A stretch of 64,000 bases of DNA from Rachycentron canadum (GCA_038496675.1 CM076655.1:24729075-24793074); one strand, 5' to 3'; shown: positions 1-11,740, counted from the stretch's first letter. Made by a program: numbers and translations. The notes: a model not told the origin generated them from the letters alone.

Positions 1-1000
1 TATCTTTGTGTTGTCAAGATTTCATACACACCTTTTAATTTTATATTTAACCACAGTTGTCGTCATCTTCACAGACCAAAGTCAGCAGTTTTTCCAGGTC
101 ATGTATTGGCTCATCTTTCGACCTGTGAGTTCAAAATTACACGAATAACCTTTCCTCTGGAGGTGTGAAGAAATGTGAGGAAGGTCCATATTTCAATGTC
201 CAACAATGACACCAATTATTATATTTTTACTGTTTGTCAGACAGAGGGAGGCAGAGACAGAGATGTAATGGGGTCATGTCTGTCTCTGGAGAGGTGATCA
301 GTGGTGTGTGTGTGTGTGTCTGACTCAGCAGGTCACGTGACAGCGAGGCCCGGATCCCCAACCAGTCGTCCAATCAAAACATAGTTTGCAGCTAGGTTTG
401 GTCCTGGAAGTGAAAGGAAAACACAACACCCGACAGAGAGGCAATTAATCTTGTAGAAAAGAAAAAGAAAAAAAAAAAAAAAAAAAGCAAGAAACAGCAA
501 GTGTCCCGGGTGACAGAGGGGATTCTGGGTAATGAGGGTGCAGTACATTTAATTAGCAGCAGCGACAAGCCTCAGGACTAGACCAGATGTCCAGATGGAA
601 AGATGGAAGCTGTATCAAGAGGCATTTTTGGCTGCAACTGGTTCATTATTGAACACAACTCCAGGTTTTATCACATCAGCAGATCTTTTCCTTCCTCTAC
701 TTATAGCACTGTCATTCAAGAGCAACAGAGTTTCTTCATGATCCTTCGCCTGTGTGGACCGTCAGGATGCTAACTTTAGCCTCAGTTTCAGGTGTTTATT
801 TAAAAACCATTTTGGTTTGGTTTAAAACAAGCTGTGGACATCAATGTCATCTGAAAATGCGGTTTTCAACCAACTTGTCAAGCTAACAGAGGCTAGTCAC
901 CTACAGCTGATAACACTAGGTCGTGAAATCAATGCTAAAAATCAGCAGGAGCCAAAATTTCAAACTATTATTAAAACAAAAGTCTAATATTTACATATTT
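1..1000. other. Non-coding stretch, no gene seen
   Basis: No exon, transposase or RT similarity is visible. It holds a short GT run near 303-320 and an A-rich run at 457-486. The minus-strand open frame over the A-run (333-548) encodes a phenylalanine run and is simple-sequence artefact. Confidence 0.6.
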
Positions 1001-1345
1001 TAAATTGTCATATGACATATATGTACATATAGAATGAATTAATGTTTCTATGAAATGTATAATTTCGTATATTGACATGTTTGGCCATGTCTAACCCACA
1101 CAAATATGTGTGTTTACATGTATGAATGTGTTACTATAATATATAGAAACTGTATGTAGAAATTGTATATTGATGTTATTTAAAAAAAAATATATAAATG
1201 AATTATGTATCATTAACATATGTGGTCACACTGTATTATTTCCATATGAATATTAATCATATACATTGTATTATATGATGTCAAAAATGTACTCTGGGTA
1301 TTTAATATATGAGATATATTCATATATGCAGAGGATGTGTATATG
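1000..1345. other. AT-rich block
   Basis: A low-complexity AT-rich stretch with many ATAT, CATATA and TGTATAT words. The end (about 1310-1345, with GAGGATGTGTATATGTG) resembles wording in the other large AT-rich block near 55,905-55,940, so both may derive from one old repeat. No gene is visible. Confidence 0.5.
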
Positions 1346-2430
1346 TGTCCAAGAAGCACTGATCCTAAACCAGATAAATGAAACCAGAATATGATTCTGG
1401 CCTCCGTCCTTCATCAGGGTGTTGTCGGGTCTTGTTTCTTGTTTCTGCATTAATATTGTTTTACTAGACTTTCTTTCTTTTCAAAATAAGATTTCAGAAA
1501 ATATTACATCATTTCATTCTCAGCTCATCTCTCTGGACGTCGACACCGGCCCAAAGCTGGTGCGGGTGCTGCTGTTTCTCCGCCAGGTCTTCGCCACCAA
1601 CACAACTAGACTAAATAAGACAGTCACATATGCCCCATACGTTTGGACCAGCCACAGTCGTGCGTGCCAATATTCAGCCGCCAGCAGCCTGCAACTGGCT
1701 GCCTGGATTGAGATAAGGATGGACAAAAACAACTCTTCCTTTCTTTTCACAGATTCTTTTGGGGCATTTGCTTAAAATCCTGGGCTGCATTCAGATGGAA
1801 ACACTCTGAGCACAGGTGTTGGAGGAATTTATAACCATTTAATTTACACACACACACACACACGTGCACACACAATAACTCAGCCTGAGTCAGATGGTGA
1901 CAGTAATGAGGGCCTCGGGCTGCCGTGCAGGTGATGTGGCATCACATCCAGCCACAGAAACATGCATTGGATTAGATTCACCCCAACAGGGGCTCCTTCC
2001 ACTTCAACCAGCCACTTATTCCTATTTCATAAGACGAGCAGGGAGGATGACACTTCAGAGAGAGCGAGCGTCTCTCTTCCTCTCCCTCTTTCATGCACAA
2101 AAAAAAATCAAGAGGAGAGAGGAGAAGGGGAGATCGTCTCCTAACTTATTCTGATGGCGTATCTTCTCCCCATCAGTCACGCATGGCTGCTAATCCTCTG
2201 CTTTGCTTCGACAGAAAAAAAAAAAAAGAAAAGAGAGGAGAGGAAAGAGATGGAGGGAGGAGGGGGAGTCAAAAAGATGTGACGGGGTGTATTTGCATTC
2301 AGGGGTAAAGTTACAGAACGAGGGATGAATCCTCAATGGGGAAAGCCATTATCAGCTCTCTGGTTAGTCTGACGGCGAGAAGAGAAAGGAGGTAGAAGGA
2401 GAAATGTACCTGCCGCTCTCAGGCTGCGTT
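1346..2430. other. Non-coding stretch with CA microsatellite
   Basis: Contains a CA run at 1846-1863 and purine-rich A/G stretches near 2095-2140 and 2215-2270. A 118-codon plus-strand open frame at 1419-1775 resembles no family I know and lacks a convincing splice donor, so it is not called as a gene. Confidence 0.5.
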
Positions 2431-2910
2431 AAGCTCAGAAAAGGTGAACAGTCATCTCGGCCCATTAGAGAACTGAGAGTGACGCTTTCTGCCTTCCTCT
2501 CTCCTCTCTTTGAGATGACAGACTCGCAGGCTGCTCTCAGATCAGAGCTTGTCAGGAGGTGACGAGGCGATGGCGACGATCAGAAAGAGTGGCGGCGGCA
2601 GCAGGTCCTGCTGGTTTTTTAAAATTCAACCCTCAGATTGCGAGCTGCCCGTCGTCTGACAGTCTGATTGTCTTGAGTTAATCCTCCAGATCGCTCTTTA
2701 ATGGGCTCTATCAGCGGCTGCAGCATGGCCGGCCCCGGGGCACAAGGCGCACTTTATCAGAATTTACATTCTGATATCGATTTATTATCCAAGACAATTA
2801 GCATTTTTGCCCATCAGGGAAACCTATCAAACACCAGCAACAGAATAATTCACAATCAGTGTAATTATTTCTATACGACTGGTGCGGCACAAATGAACTA
2901 CATCTTCTCG
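2430..2910. other. Candidate conserved non-coding element
   Basis: Non-repetitive sequence of moderate GC with ATCGAT, ACAATTAGCA and TAATTATTT words between 2770 and 2880. No coding signature. The call rests only on composition and homeodomain-like cores, and conservation is untested. Confidence 0.25.
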
Positions 2911-3420
2911 TAACCTAAAAATCACTCAACCTGTTCACGTCTGTTTCTGATTAAGGAGTCAAACTGAGCGTCTGTCATTTTAACTTCAACCACCACACCA
3001 CCTGCTATCCATTTGTTCCTCTATGGTGTATCCCATCATGCTTTGCGTTGGCACTGGTGGTAAATATAATGAGCTGCGTTTGATTTATCCCCTGAAAAAA
3101 ACTCATTGTGTGTGTGCATTGTGTGTGGAGGGAGGGGTCTGTGGATGTCCTCAGTGTCCCCGTGGTTCTTCAGAGGCGCTTCACTTCACCAAGCCACGCC
3201 CACTTCTGAGGGATCCGAATCCCAAAATGATTTGATGTGTCTACATATTCACAAAAAAAAAAAAAAAAAAGGGTATATGTGTATTTGCAGCAAAAAAAAA
3301 AAAAAAAAAAACGCAAGTGAGTAAAAAACATTTATGGAGCAATCAGTGGTGTGGACACATGTGCTTGAGTGTTTGCTGGGGAGATTGTCAAGAGCCTATC
3401 GGGTGGAGGGACGGGGCCCA
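2911..3420. other. Non-coding stretch with two poly(A) runs
   Basis: A runs lie at 3253-3270 and 3292-3311. The two short open frames over this part (3023-3235 and 3106-3324) end in simple sequence or match nothing. No other feature is visible. Confidence 0.5.
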
Positions 3421-3469
3421 GGTGCTATGAGGAACAAAAATGACATAAATATGCAAAGCCAAATAATTG

Positions 3470-3795
3470 AACAAATAAATTAAACGTATATTGTATTTAA
3501 TGATTTATTTCTGCATTTCTTCGTTAATTTCTACATTTTTTGTCCCTCAGAGGTCCAAGGTTGATCTGGAGCATGACTCAGTCGAAACAGTACGGGCACA
3601 GAAAGACATAAATAAATGTCCTAATGAATGAATAAATAAATATATAAATGTAGAAAAAAATCAACAAATACATTATCTAAGTGTTTTGTTTTTTTTCACT
3701 GATTTATTTATATACTTATTTATACTATAATTGTTTGTCCCTCATAAGCTGCTTCTAACTCGGTTGATCTGGAGCAGGACCTGATGCACAGATGA
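3470..3795. repeat. Duplicated AT-rich repeat unit of about 200 bp
   Basis: A block beginning TTGTCCCTCAGAGG (about 3540) and containing GGTTGATCTGGAGCA recurs about 200 bp downstream (about 3737-3780) as TTGTCCCTCATAAG followed by the same GGTTGATCTGGAGCA. The intervening AT-rich parts contain partly inverted copies of AAATGTAGAAA and TTTCTACATTT, so the unit can fold. It looks like a local tandem duplication of a small non-autonomous element. Confidence 0.5.
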
Positions 3796-4171
3796 AAAAC
3801 TGCTCGGAAAATAAAGAAAATAAAGACAAAACCCTAGGCAGATACAGCTCTAACTGTACTCTCACCTTGACAAAAATCTGAAATCTGCAAAACATTTACT
3901 TCCAGTTGCTTGTTTCTTCATGGAGGCAGTGAGTCTGAGTCCAGCACTCACAGTAACTCCACACTGAGTGACTGATAACTGCTCCGGCTTAGACTGAAAG
4001 GAAAAATAAGTGGCTTTGTGTGTGTGTGAAACCAGACCGAAGGGACACACTGTGCAGGGGCCCCCTCATGTCCTCTAATGGATCAGGGTCTGTGTCTCCT
4101 GGATGACGGCCGTCTCTGGTTGAAATGTTGTCAGCCGTGCTCGCAAATTGAAATAATAAAAGCAGAACTCG

Positions 4172-4189
4172 TTTTTTTTTTTTTTTTTT
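4172..4189. repeat. Poly(T) run
   Basis: About 18 T in a row, possibly the tail of an old minus-strand retroposon. No body is recognisable beside it. Confidence 0.7.
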
Positions 4190-4194
4190 CTTTT

Positions 4195-4760
4195 CACTGA
4201 GACCGCTGCACCTTTATTTAAGCCCAGACCAGGAATGAGGCTCGTTTTCATGCAATTAAACCTTATTCTGTCTCCTGTGTGGCGGCGGGGAAAATGGATT
4301 CCAATACAGTTCATGAATACACAGATGATGAAATTGCCAATAATTGCTTCAACGCGAGCCAATGCAGAAATATTCTTCGCCATCATCAGCTCAGACACAA
4401 TGTTCCTCTTCTTTTTTTTCTCCCCCTCTCAAATGAAAAACCGCTGCAGATTGTTTCCTAACGAGGCCGTGGCGAGCACACGGAGCGAGACAGACATCTG
4501 TGTTCGTCTGATGTTCTTCCCTGCCGGTTGCCACGGCAACCGTGATAAGCCCCGCTTCCTCTTGACCACCGAGCCACTTAGGAGCACCTCCGTCATTATC
4601 CCAGGGTGCTTCTCAATGAGGGAGGTATTGTGGAGGTATTGTGTCTGATGGTCTCTCGCTCTCTCTCTCTCTCTCCACGGCGGTGTGAGGGCCAGACAGA
4701 GTCCCCGCCAGAATGAATGGAAGTCAATGAGGCCGACGTTGAAGCTGCGGATTTCAAGTA
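4195..4760. other. Candidate conserved non-coding element
   Basis: A 550-bp stretch free of recognised repeats, GC-richer than its surroundings, holding an X-box palindrome at 4525-4542 and a CT run at about 4651-4674. Overlapping open frames exist on both strands (4235-4648, 4279-4461, 4429-4785), none resembling a known protein. Overlapping short frames on both strands of a non-repetitive block are as expected from GC-richer non-coding DNA. Confidence 0.3.
4525..4542. promoter_or_regulatory. RFX-type X-box palindrome
   Basis: CGGTTGCCACGGCAACCG is a perfect inverted repeat of two 8-bp half sites separated by AC. The core GTTGCC-N2-GGCAAC equals the consensus bound by RFX transcription factors, which act at enhancers and promoters, often of ciliary genes. 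The sequence match is direct. Occupancy and target gene are unknown. Confidence 0.55.
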
Positions 4761-5152
4761 GTGTCCCACTCACTGTCGTGATCATGATTTCACAAGTTTA
4801 AAAATCACCTGCAGCTATTTATACTCTCGAACCACCTGCTCCTGCTCCTCTTGCTCATATTTCTTCCAGCTGGTCTTGGTCTGGAAAATTAAATCACGCT
4901 GATGGTTGTGCACAGGTTTGGACAGTGCACGTGAAGTCATTATAGTCAGGGACGTAGGAGTATTTGAATCCAGTGTCCAGGGCCGTAGCCACGATTTCTC
5001 AACCCTTGAGGTGCTTCATGGGTCAGGACAGTTTGATTAATTCCAGACAGTTTTCGTGAACTCTGCCCTATGAGCTTATATTTTAATGTAAAAAAGGAAA
5101 TGCATGCATAAGGAATCTGTGACACATCAAATGTTCCTGGACATGAACCACA

Positions 5153-5299
5153 TGTATTGAAGTCTATGGGAAAATGTCCCTACTTCTCCCTTGATTTATT
5201 AGCTCAGTAAACGTTTTCCTGATGAGTTTATGGTCTCAGTCTCTAGTTTCAAGTCTTCAATACAACATGATGTTAAATGCAAATAGACCATAAAGCACT
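5153..5299 (+). repeat. Dispersed repeat family A, fragment A1
   Basis: Starts at TGTATTGAAGTCTATGGG and runs through the CAGTCTCTAGTTTCAAG block to AAATAGACCATAAAGCA. It is the middle part of the ~0.5 kb family A unit. Both ends are missing, and TTTAAATGATGGTCCATTT of the unit is deleted. Confidence 0.8.
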
Positions 5300-5399
5300 G
5301 ACACCAGAGTCTGACACAGTTAGTAAAGTGGAGCAGAGGCCTATATTTCAAAATAAAAGTTGGAGTGACTAATCATGAACCAGACAGACTCGCTACCCT

Positions 5400-5461
5400 G
5401 TACAAAAAAATACTGCAAACTCTAAAGGGGTTATATAAATAAAGTTATCATCATTATCTTG
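5400..5461 (+). repeat. Retroposon 3'-end-like sequence
   Basis: The wording GTTATATAAATAAAGTTATC is typical of the 3' ends of fish LINE/SINE retroposons. Only this tail is recognisable, so the parent element is not identified. Confidence 0.35.
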
Positions 5462-6578
5462 AATATTAAAAAAATATGTTATGATGTACTGTTAATTTGT
5501 TGTTAGAACAAAGTTTTAATCTGAAAACCAGGTTTTACAAAATTTCAAAAACAATATCTCAGTGTGTTTCGGCCCATTACCTGATGTTTACATGACATAT
5601 CTAATCATTTTAATTCCCATTTCTCGAGTCTGCAGCCAGGTTTGTTTGTTACATTTCTAATTTCTGGGATAAACACTGTCAATCTTTTAGTATTTCAGAG
5701 TAAGAGAAACTGTTTCCATGTAAACAACCTTTTTTAGATTCACACACCAAGACCAAAGACTCAGTAAGAAAAAGTACAACAAAGTTTTGTCTTTGTTAAA
5801 AATGGTTCAAATGTTACGAGCAGATAGATATTTAACCCCCCAAAAAAACTAAGTAACAGCAAACAACAATGATGTTTTTATTCTTACCTCAGTTTGTGAT
5901 TCTGGGGTTGGAACAATAAGTAAAGCCTTAGATACTGATTCATGCAAACGTGGCTTTAGAACCATTAGAAAGAAATAAGTGCAGTAATAAAGATGGACGA
6001 AGCTTCCTCCTGCTCCAGTTTCCCCTAACTGAAGAGTTTCCTGTTTATTCTTCGCTCCACTTCACTGACTTTAACTATCAGGTCTGAGTCATAATCAGTT
6101 CTCCCTTTACCGTCCACAGTTTACACTGTTTCATTAATATTTTATTACCCTCATAAAGATGCGCTTCAGTGTGATTTTATTTGGATTCCTACCCTTCATT
6201 ACCTACCCTCACTGTTTGTTCTGAAAAGCTGTCTCCTCTTCCTCCTCCTCCTCCTCAGCGCTGCTCCGAACAAACAAATTTCACAATTAAATTGAGGTTT
6301 CGTGAGTGTGAAAATGATGCGAGTCCCGTGTCACCACATCTCCACCCCGTTGTTGAACACCCATGGGAGATTTGGGTCGACGTCCACCACCACCATCACC
6401 TAATCGCCACACGAGGGATTCACGCCTTCAGAGTGGATGGTTGCTCCATCCCTGGACTACAATCAACGCCGAGGAGCATAGAAGCCGACAGATTATGACG
6501 TGGCTCTGTTTTCTGGTTCTTCTCTCTGTGGAAATGAGAACTCAGCTGTGGTGATTTGCAAAGAGATTAAGAGATTGC

Positions 6579-6625
<47 letters not shown>

Positions 6626-7040
6626 AGGACAAGGGGAAGTTGTAGTCGTTTAGTTGTAGGAGGTTGTTGCTCTGTTTTTCAAGGGACATGTTTGTGTGTT
6701 CAAGATGAAATGGGATTAAGTTGTACTTTAATGTAAAGGATGCAGGGGTCTGTGTGCCTGAATCTGGCCACATCCAAAAATATCTGTGGATCCCTGAGTG
6801 CGACTTTGCAGACTAAAGAATAGCAAACTGTATTTTTCTGCCGTGTTTCCCACCCTCTTGTCATTAAGCTGTCACACACACGTTTCTTTCCAAATTGTTC
6901 AGCGAACAAAGGGGCTCTTCTTCTTCGCTGTCCCAAAGTCAAAGGATCCACTCTGCCTGTCTGCTGTTTGGTGCTGAGCAGGTGAGAGTTTCAGACACAG
7001 CTGAACCAGACAAGAAATGAACCAGAAAACTAAAACTAAA
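5462..7040. other. Non-coding stretch
   Basis: No repeat family or exon recognised apart from a CCT run near 6239-6257 and the GA microsatellite listed separately. Open frames at 6181-6498 and 6500-6736 depend on simple sequence or match nothing. Confidence 0.5.
6581..6622. repeat. (GA)21 microsatellite
   Basis: Uninterrupted GA dinucleotides, 42 bp. It produces spurious RERERE and SLSLSL peptides on the two strands. Likely length-polymorphic. Confidence 0.95.
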
Positions 7041-7043
7041 ACT

Positions 7044-7085
7044 AAAGCTGTGCCCCAATTCAAGGGTCGCATCCTTCAATGTCAG
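7044..7085 (-). repeat. Dispersed repeat family D, fragment
   Basis: Reverse complement of GGATGCGACCCTTGAATTGG, which matches the plus-strand copies at 59,844-59,880 and 63,911-63,983 (GAAGGA, GGCCC and CACAGCTT or CAGCTT words in the same order). A short decayed repeat of unknown class. Confidence 0.5.
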
Positions 7086-7190
7086 TGTAAGTTTGGCCCT
7101 CGACTTAGCTCCTATAGACCATGAAAGCCAACACAAAATGAGAAGGTCTGGACCAGGGACAACATATAAGAGTGGACATAAACTCTGGGT

Positions 7191-7672
7191 CTGTAAAATG
7201 AAGCCAGTGCTGAAGAGCCTTAACCCTTCATCCTCTCTAATGACCATCAGGGGGCGACTCCACTGGTTGTTAAAGAAGTCAGATTGTATTGAAGTCTATG
7301 TCACTCGCTTTACCTCATTAAACCTTTTCCTAATGAGTTTATAGTCTCAGTCTCTAGTTTCTCTAGTTTACATGATGTTCATTTTTAAAATGATGGTCCT
7401 TTTAGAGTAAAATAGATCATGAAGCAGGGGATGGGTCAGGGGGTGTGGCTACAGTGTGATTGACAGGCTGTGCCAGAAACGGCGACCTGCCCAACAATCA
7501 GGGTTCAGACAGGTCAGCTCCACCCCTCACTCCTCCTCAGCTCCACCTTCTCCTCCAAATATTGTTTCTTCTGCTTTCAAAAAAAAAAAAAAAAAAAAAC
7601 AAGATGGCCAAATTACAAACTGGAGGCTTCAAAACCAGTTGTTCACAAACCAGTGTGAGTTGACACTTGGTC
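7191..7672 (+). repeat. Dispersed repeat family A, near-complete copy A2
   Basis: One of the fullest copies. In order it has AAGCCAGTGCTGAAGAGCC, the CTCF-like CCATCAGGGGGCGAC (7244-7258), the GTATTGAAGTCTATG block, GGTCTCAGTCTCTAGTTT, GGGGGTGTGGCTACAGTGTG, the CAGCTCCACCCCTCACTCC block, AAGATGGCC and GTGAGTTGACACTTGG. An A-run of about 21 bp (7579-7599) has expanded inside it, which shifts the overlapping open frames. No coding capacity. Class unknown, probably a non-autonomous DNA element. Confidence 0.88.
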
Positions 7673-9428
7673 TGGTCTGGAAAGAATTTTTTATTTTGCA
7701 CCATCATGTTGTAAAGCATGGCTCCTGCCAAGTGGCAACCATGAAAACACATAACTTTACTTGTACCATCGGCTGTTGAACTGAGCTGAAGCACAATACA
7801 TATATTTAAAAGTGTCATCTTCATGCCTCTGTCGCTGGCAGATTATTTTAATTACCACACGAATGAACGAATCGTGGAATAGATATAGATAACAACAAAG
7901 ACTCCTACGGGTGGAACCTATAGGAAAAGAGGGCGCTTTTGAAACGGGCCAATACTGAGGCTCAGTCATTCTTTAAACGTAGCTTCTGAAGGGTGAGGCC
8001 TCTGAAAAGCTAAGAAGATGTTAATAAAAGCTAGAGAAGAGGCAGATTTGGGCGTAATACCAAGTGGATACGTCGCCATGAGAAACCCTTTTCAAATGAC
8101 ACTTCCTTTATATAACAGATATTGATGATGTAGCTGTGAAGCTACACGAGGAGTGTGTTCGACCTCGTCCTGTACCTAGAAAATTGTGGCCTTCAAGCAA
8201 GAAGTGAGAGCAAAATGTGTGTCACTGAAAGTGATTGGTCCTCACGTAACAGTCAGACACATACACACACACACAGCTTGACCCTGAGTGTTCTCTTGTT
8301 TGCTGTTACTTTTTAATTGACTCCGTCTCCCTTCCCATGTCGACCTTCCTCCCCCTCTCTCCGTCCTCCCTGACAGCGGCTGTCGACAGATCGCCGCATC
8401 TCGACGACGTCCGCGGCAGCGTCCGTCAGAGGCCAAGGAATCGGTGACAGCGCTAAGTTATGTCAGGAAGTTGGTTTAGCCTAACGAGGTGGACGGGAAG
8501 GTGACTCGTCAGGCTGAGCGGCTCATCGTGTCCTGTGGGCTGTCAGGACGCCTGACCCCCCCATCCCCTACCCCTCCTGCTCACAACATGACAGAGGATG
8601 GCTGAGTGTCAGCTTAACTGCTCCGCCTGTCATGTCTGTCACGCCCGGCGATACAGGAAGTCATGTTTTCTGAGTGGACTTGGAGCAGTTGGAGCATTTT
8701 TTTGTCTCTCTCTCTCTCTCTCCCTCTTCAGCTGGAAGAAAGGAAGTGAAGGGCATCAACTTTTTTTTTTTTCTTCTTCCATGCAGCACTGCAGACCTGA
8801 GAGCGGCTCGCTGTCACCGTGACGAAGCTTCCTGGCAGCTTTCTCTGCAGCTCGTAAAGGTTTTATAGGCAAGAGATGAGTTTGGACAGGAAGTGACAAG
8901 CCCAAAAGCATATTCTGTCATCCTTTTTTTCTTTATTATTTATGTTTCTTAACATCGTGCGCAGTCAATCATTCTCATTAATCTCTCACACGACCATCAC
9001 TGTCAGATTTAATGAATTCTTCCTCCCATATGTTCAGGACTGTAGAAAATCCAGGTTTGGAGCCTTGATCACTGTAAATATTCAGTACAGATCATCCAGT
9101 GACATAAACACATCAAGGCTTAACCGTGGGGGTTAAATGCTCAACTGTTCATCACCCCCCCTCCACCTGAGGGGCCCTGGGGCAAAATTAAGCTGTGAGT
9201 CCCTCCTGACATCCTGGTTCCTCCTCCTCCTGGTATCTGTCCTGTTGCCTTTCTCAGATGCAGCAGCAGAGCAGAGCACCAGGCAGACGTGCCGATGATC
9301 TGCAGTCCTTCACTTTGAGATGCACAAGAACGTGTGCAGAAACCTCGCAGCGGTGCAGCACCACAAATCCCTTTTAGGTCACACTTTGACAAATGATGAA
9401 CAAAACAAAAGATACATATACGCTGAGC
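7673..9428. other. Non-coding stretch
   Basis: No repeat family or gene recognised. It contains a TC run at about 8706-8723 and a T run at about 8761-8772. Sequence near 8380-8440 is rich in CGACG and CGGC words but short. Confidence 0.5.
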
Positions 9429-9868
9429 TGTCAGTGACGTCACCCATCGGTTTGCGAGCTGCCGTTTTGAAGCCTCCAGTTTTTAATTTGTCTGTCGTCC
9501 ATCTTGAAAACAGAAGAAACCATAGCTGGAGGGGAAGTGAGGGGTGGAGCTGACCTGCTCTGTCCTCTATCCTGATTGGGTGGTACAGTCTGTCAATCAC
9601 ACAGTAGCCACGCCCCCTAACTCATCCCCTGCTTTAGGGTCTATTTTCCTCTAAATGGACCATCATTTAAAAAATGAACTTCATGTTGTATTGAAGACTT
9701 GAAACTAGAGACTGAGACCATAAACTCATTAGGAAAACATTTACTGAGCTAATAAATCAAGGAGAAGTAGGGACATTTTCCCATAGACTTCAATACAATC
9801 TGACTTCTTTAACAACCAGAGGAGTCGCCCCCTGATGGTCATTAGATAGAATGAAGGTTTAAGACACT
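9429..9868 (-). repeat. Dispersed repeat family A, copy A3
   Basis: Near-complete copy in reverse orientation, from GTCAGTGACGTCACCCATCG to TGGTCATTAGATAG. It carries the CTCF-like motif on the minus strand at 9824-9838. It faces copy A2, 1.8 kb away, making an inverted pair. Confidence 0.88.
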
Positions 9869-11560
9869 TAAGCGTTCGGCCGACTTAGTTTAGTCTAGGT
9901 GTTCCTAATAAACTGACAACAGAGGTAATAATGAACCATGGGGAGAGAAGTGAAAGGAGAAGGCTGCAGGAGGAAACTACCTGACTCACCCAGAACACAG
10001 ACAAAAAAAAAACACACTTTCCATGCTGCCTTTGGGCCCCTGATAGTCCGGGGCCTCGGGGCATTCTCAAACATATATTTGCATCACTGTGTCTTTTATT
10101 TCCAATGGGAAGGACTTCCACTCTCAGTTCCCCTCTGCTTTGATCATTGGGTTTTTCGGAGCCCTCCTCTTTGTCCAGGTGAAACTGTTCAGAGCGGAGA
10201 CAATACTGTGATTTGCATTTCTTCATTTGTTTTCATTTGAGAGCATTGGACCCAGAATTTGTCTTATTTCCCCCCCAGCAGCTCTTCAGAGGAGCACACC
10301 GTATATTTTGTCTCTCAGCAATTCAGACAGAGCTCCCTTTCCTTTATTATGTGTAATGGAGTTTTAATGACGCCATTGGTGAGGTTGCAGGAGAGCAGAA
10401 TTAAGTGCACACCTGAGGTGTATTGAGTGCTGGTTTACATAATGTACACCAAGGAGGCTTTAACTCCTAATGAAGAAACATTCATTCATACTGGTGCGAT
10501 GTTAAAAGCTGGTATTAGAAAGTCAATTCTCCCCCCAGTTCTGACATTAGGAGGAAACTGTGAAGGAGTTAACGTACGCTGAGACACTCTAATGTTTTCT
10601 GCCCCTGTAGGGAAAATAAGAGCTCAGCAACTGAAATGAACTGAACTTTTTTTTTTTTTTTTTCCCCCACAAATCATCACAGCTTCCTTTCAACTATTCA
10701 ACTGACTCTCATCTTCACAACTCATTTGGACTATCGACTCCCGAAATCTGAAAAAAACAAAACAAAAAAAAAAACGCCACCGGGGCCCAGAACAGCCACT
10801 TAAGATCTGCCTCCTTGGGGTTGTGTGTCTCTGCCACTCAGACCGGTTTCAAGTTACATCCCTGTAAGAACAGTGTTGTGTGCAGTCACCTCTGACCTTT
10901 GACCTTTAACCGACTTAATGTGGAGGTAAATATGTGTAACTTTACTTTCTGTCTGTTTCCCTGTTGTCTTGCTCTTCTGTTCCTTCATTTCTCCTCCTCA
11001 TAATCATCAGGACCTTATTTATCTACTGCAGAGTCATATGACTGGGGTCTGAAGGCTGAAGCCTTTTGCAGGTTTTTGATCAGTAGAAAAAGGGGCTTAA
11101 TTGTCTGGCAACCGAATTTCACATGTGACTGTATTTGGTGTTCTGTCTTTGTTGGAAATTCAATAAAGTTTAAATGCAATGTTTATCCATCAGAATAATG
11201 AGTTCTCTCTCAACATTCTGCTATGAATTTACACTGATCTGGTCATATTCTACGTATTTATGCTGTCATTAAATCCAATGAAAAGATCAAAGACGACAAT
11301 AAATGTCTCCTACTAACAAGTATTTTATGTGTGTGTGTGTGTGTATCAAACCCTGAGACGACTTATTCCTCTGAGCCATAGAGTGCCGTTGCCGTCCAAA
11401 ACCTAAAAACAAGGGTAAACCACACTGTTCCCCCATCGCCACGAACACACGCACCAACCTGTTGATTGTGATCACCTGGTGGATCTTTGAGACTTTCACA
11501 GTGACTCCCCAGAGTATATACACAATTCCACTTTTTTAAGTGTAGCAGGTGATTTCGGGA
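9869..11560. other. Non-coding stretch, part possibly regulatory
   Basis: No gene or strong repeat recognised. About 10,230-10,600 is non-repetitive and contains CCTAATGAAG, GTAATGGAGTTTTAATGA and similar homeodomain-like words. A T run lies at about 10,647-10,663. An AATAAA at about 11,162 follows ordinary non-coding sequence and is not enough to call a transcript end. Confidence 0.4.
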
Positions 11561-11740
11561 TTAGCTAAAATTTAGGGGCGGAGTCAGATGCTGCCAAGAT
11601 GGCGATTGCGGAGCAGCTAACTCTGAGCCTTAGAAAACCTGTGAGTGATATCACAGGGGCTACATCCGTCTTTATTTACAGCCCATGGTCAATATGGGTC
11701 CATCACAGATTAAATCCATGATTACATCCTTATTTTTTTA

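Noticed and set aside
333..548. Minus-strand open frame with a phenylalanine-rich core
   Set aside because: The core is a translated poly(T) run. No similarity to a known protein and no splice signals.
4279..4461. Short frame starting MAAGKMDSNTVHEY as a small protein
   Set aside because: No domain, no splice or Kozak support, and overlapping open frames on both strands of the same block.
6500..6773. RERERE/SLSLSL frames on both strands
   Set aside because: Both come from (GA)21.
11155..11180. AATAAA as the 3' end of a gene
   Set aside because: No coding sequence upstream. The hexamer is common in this AT-rich sequence.
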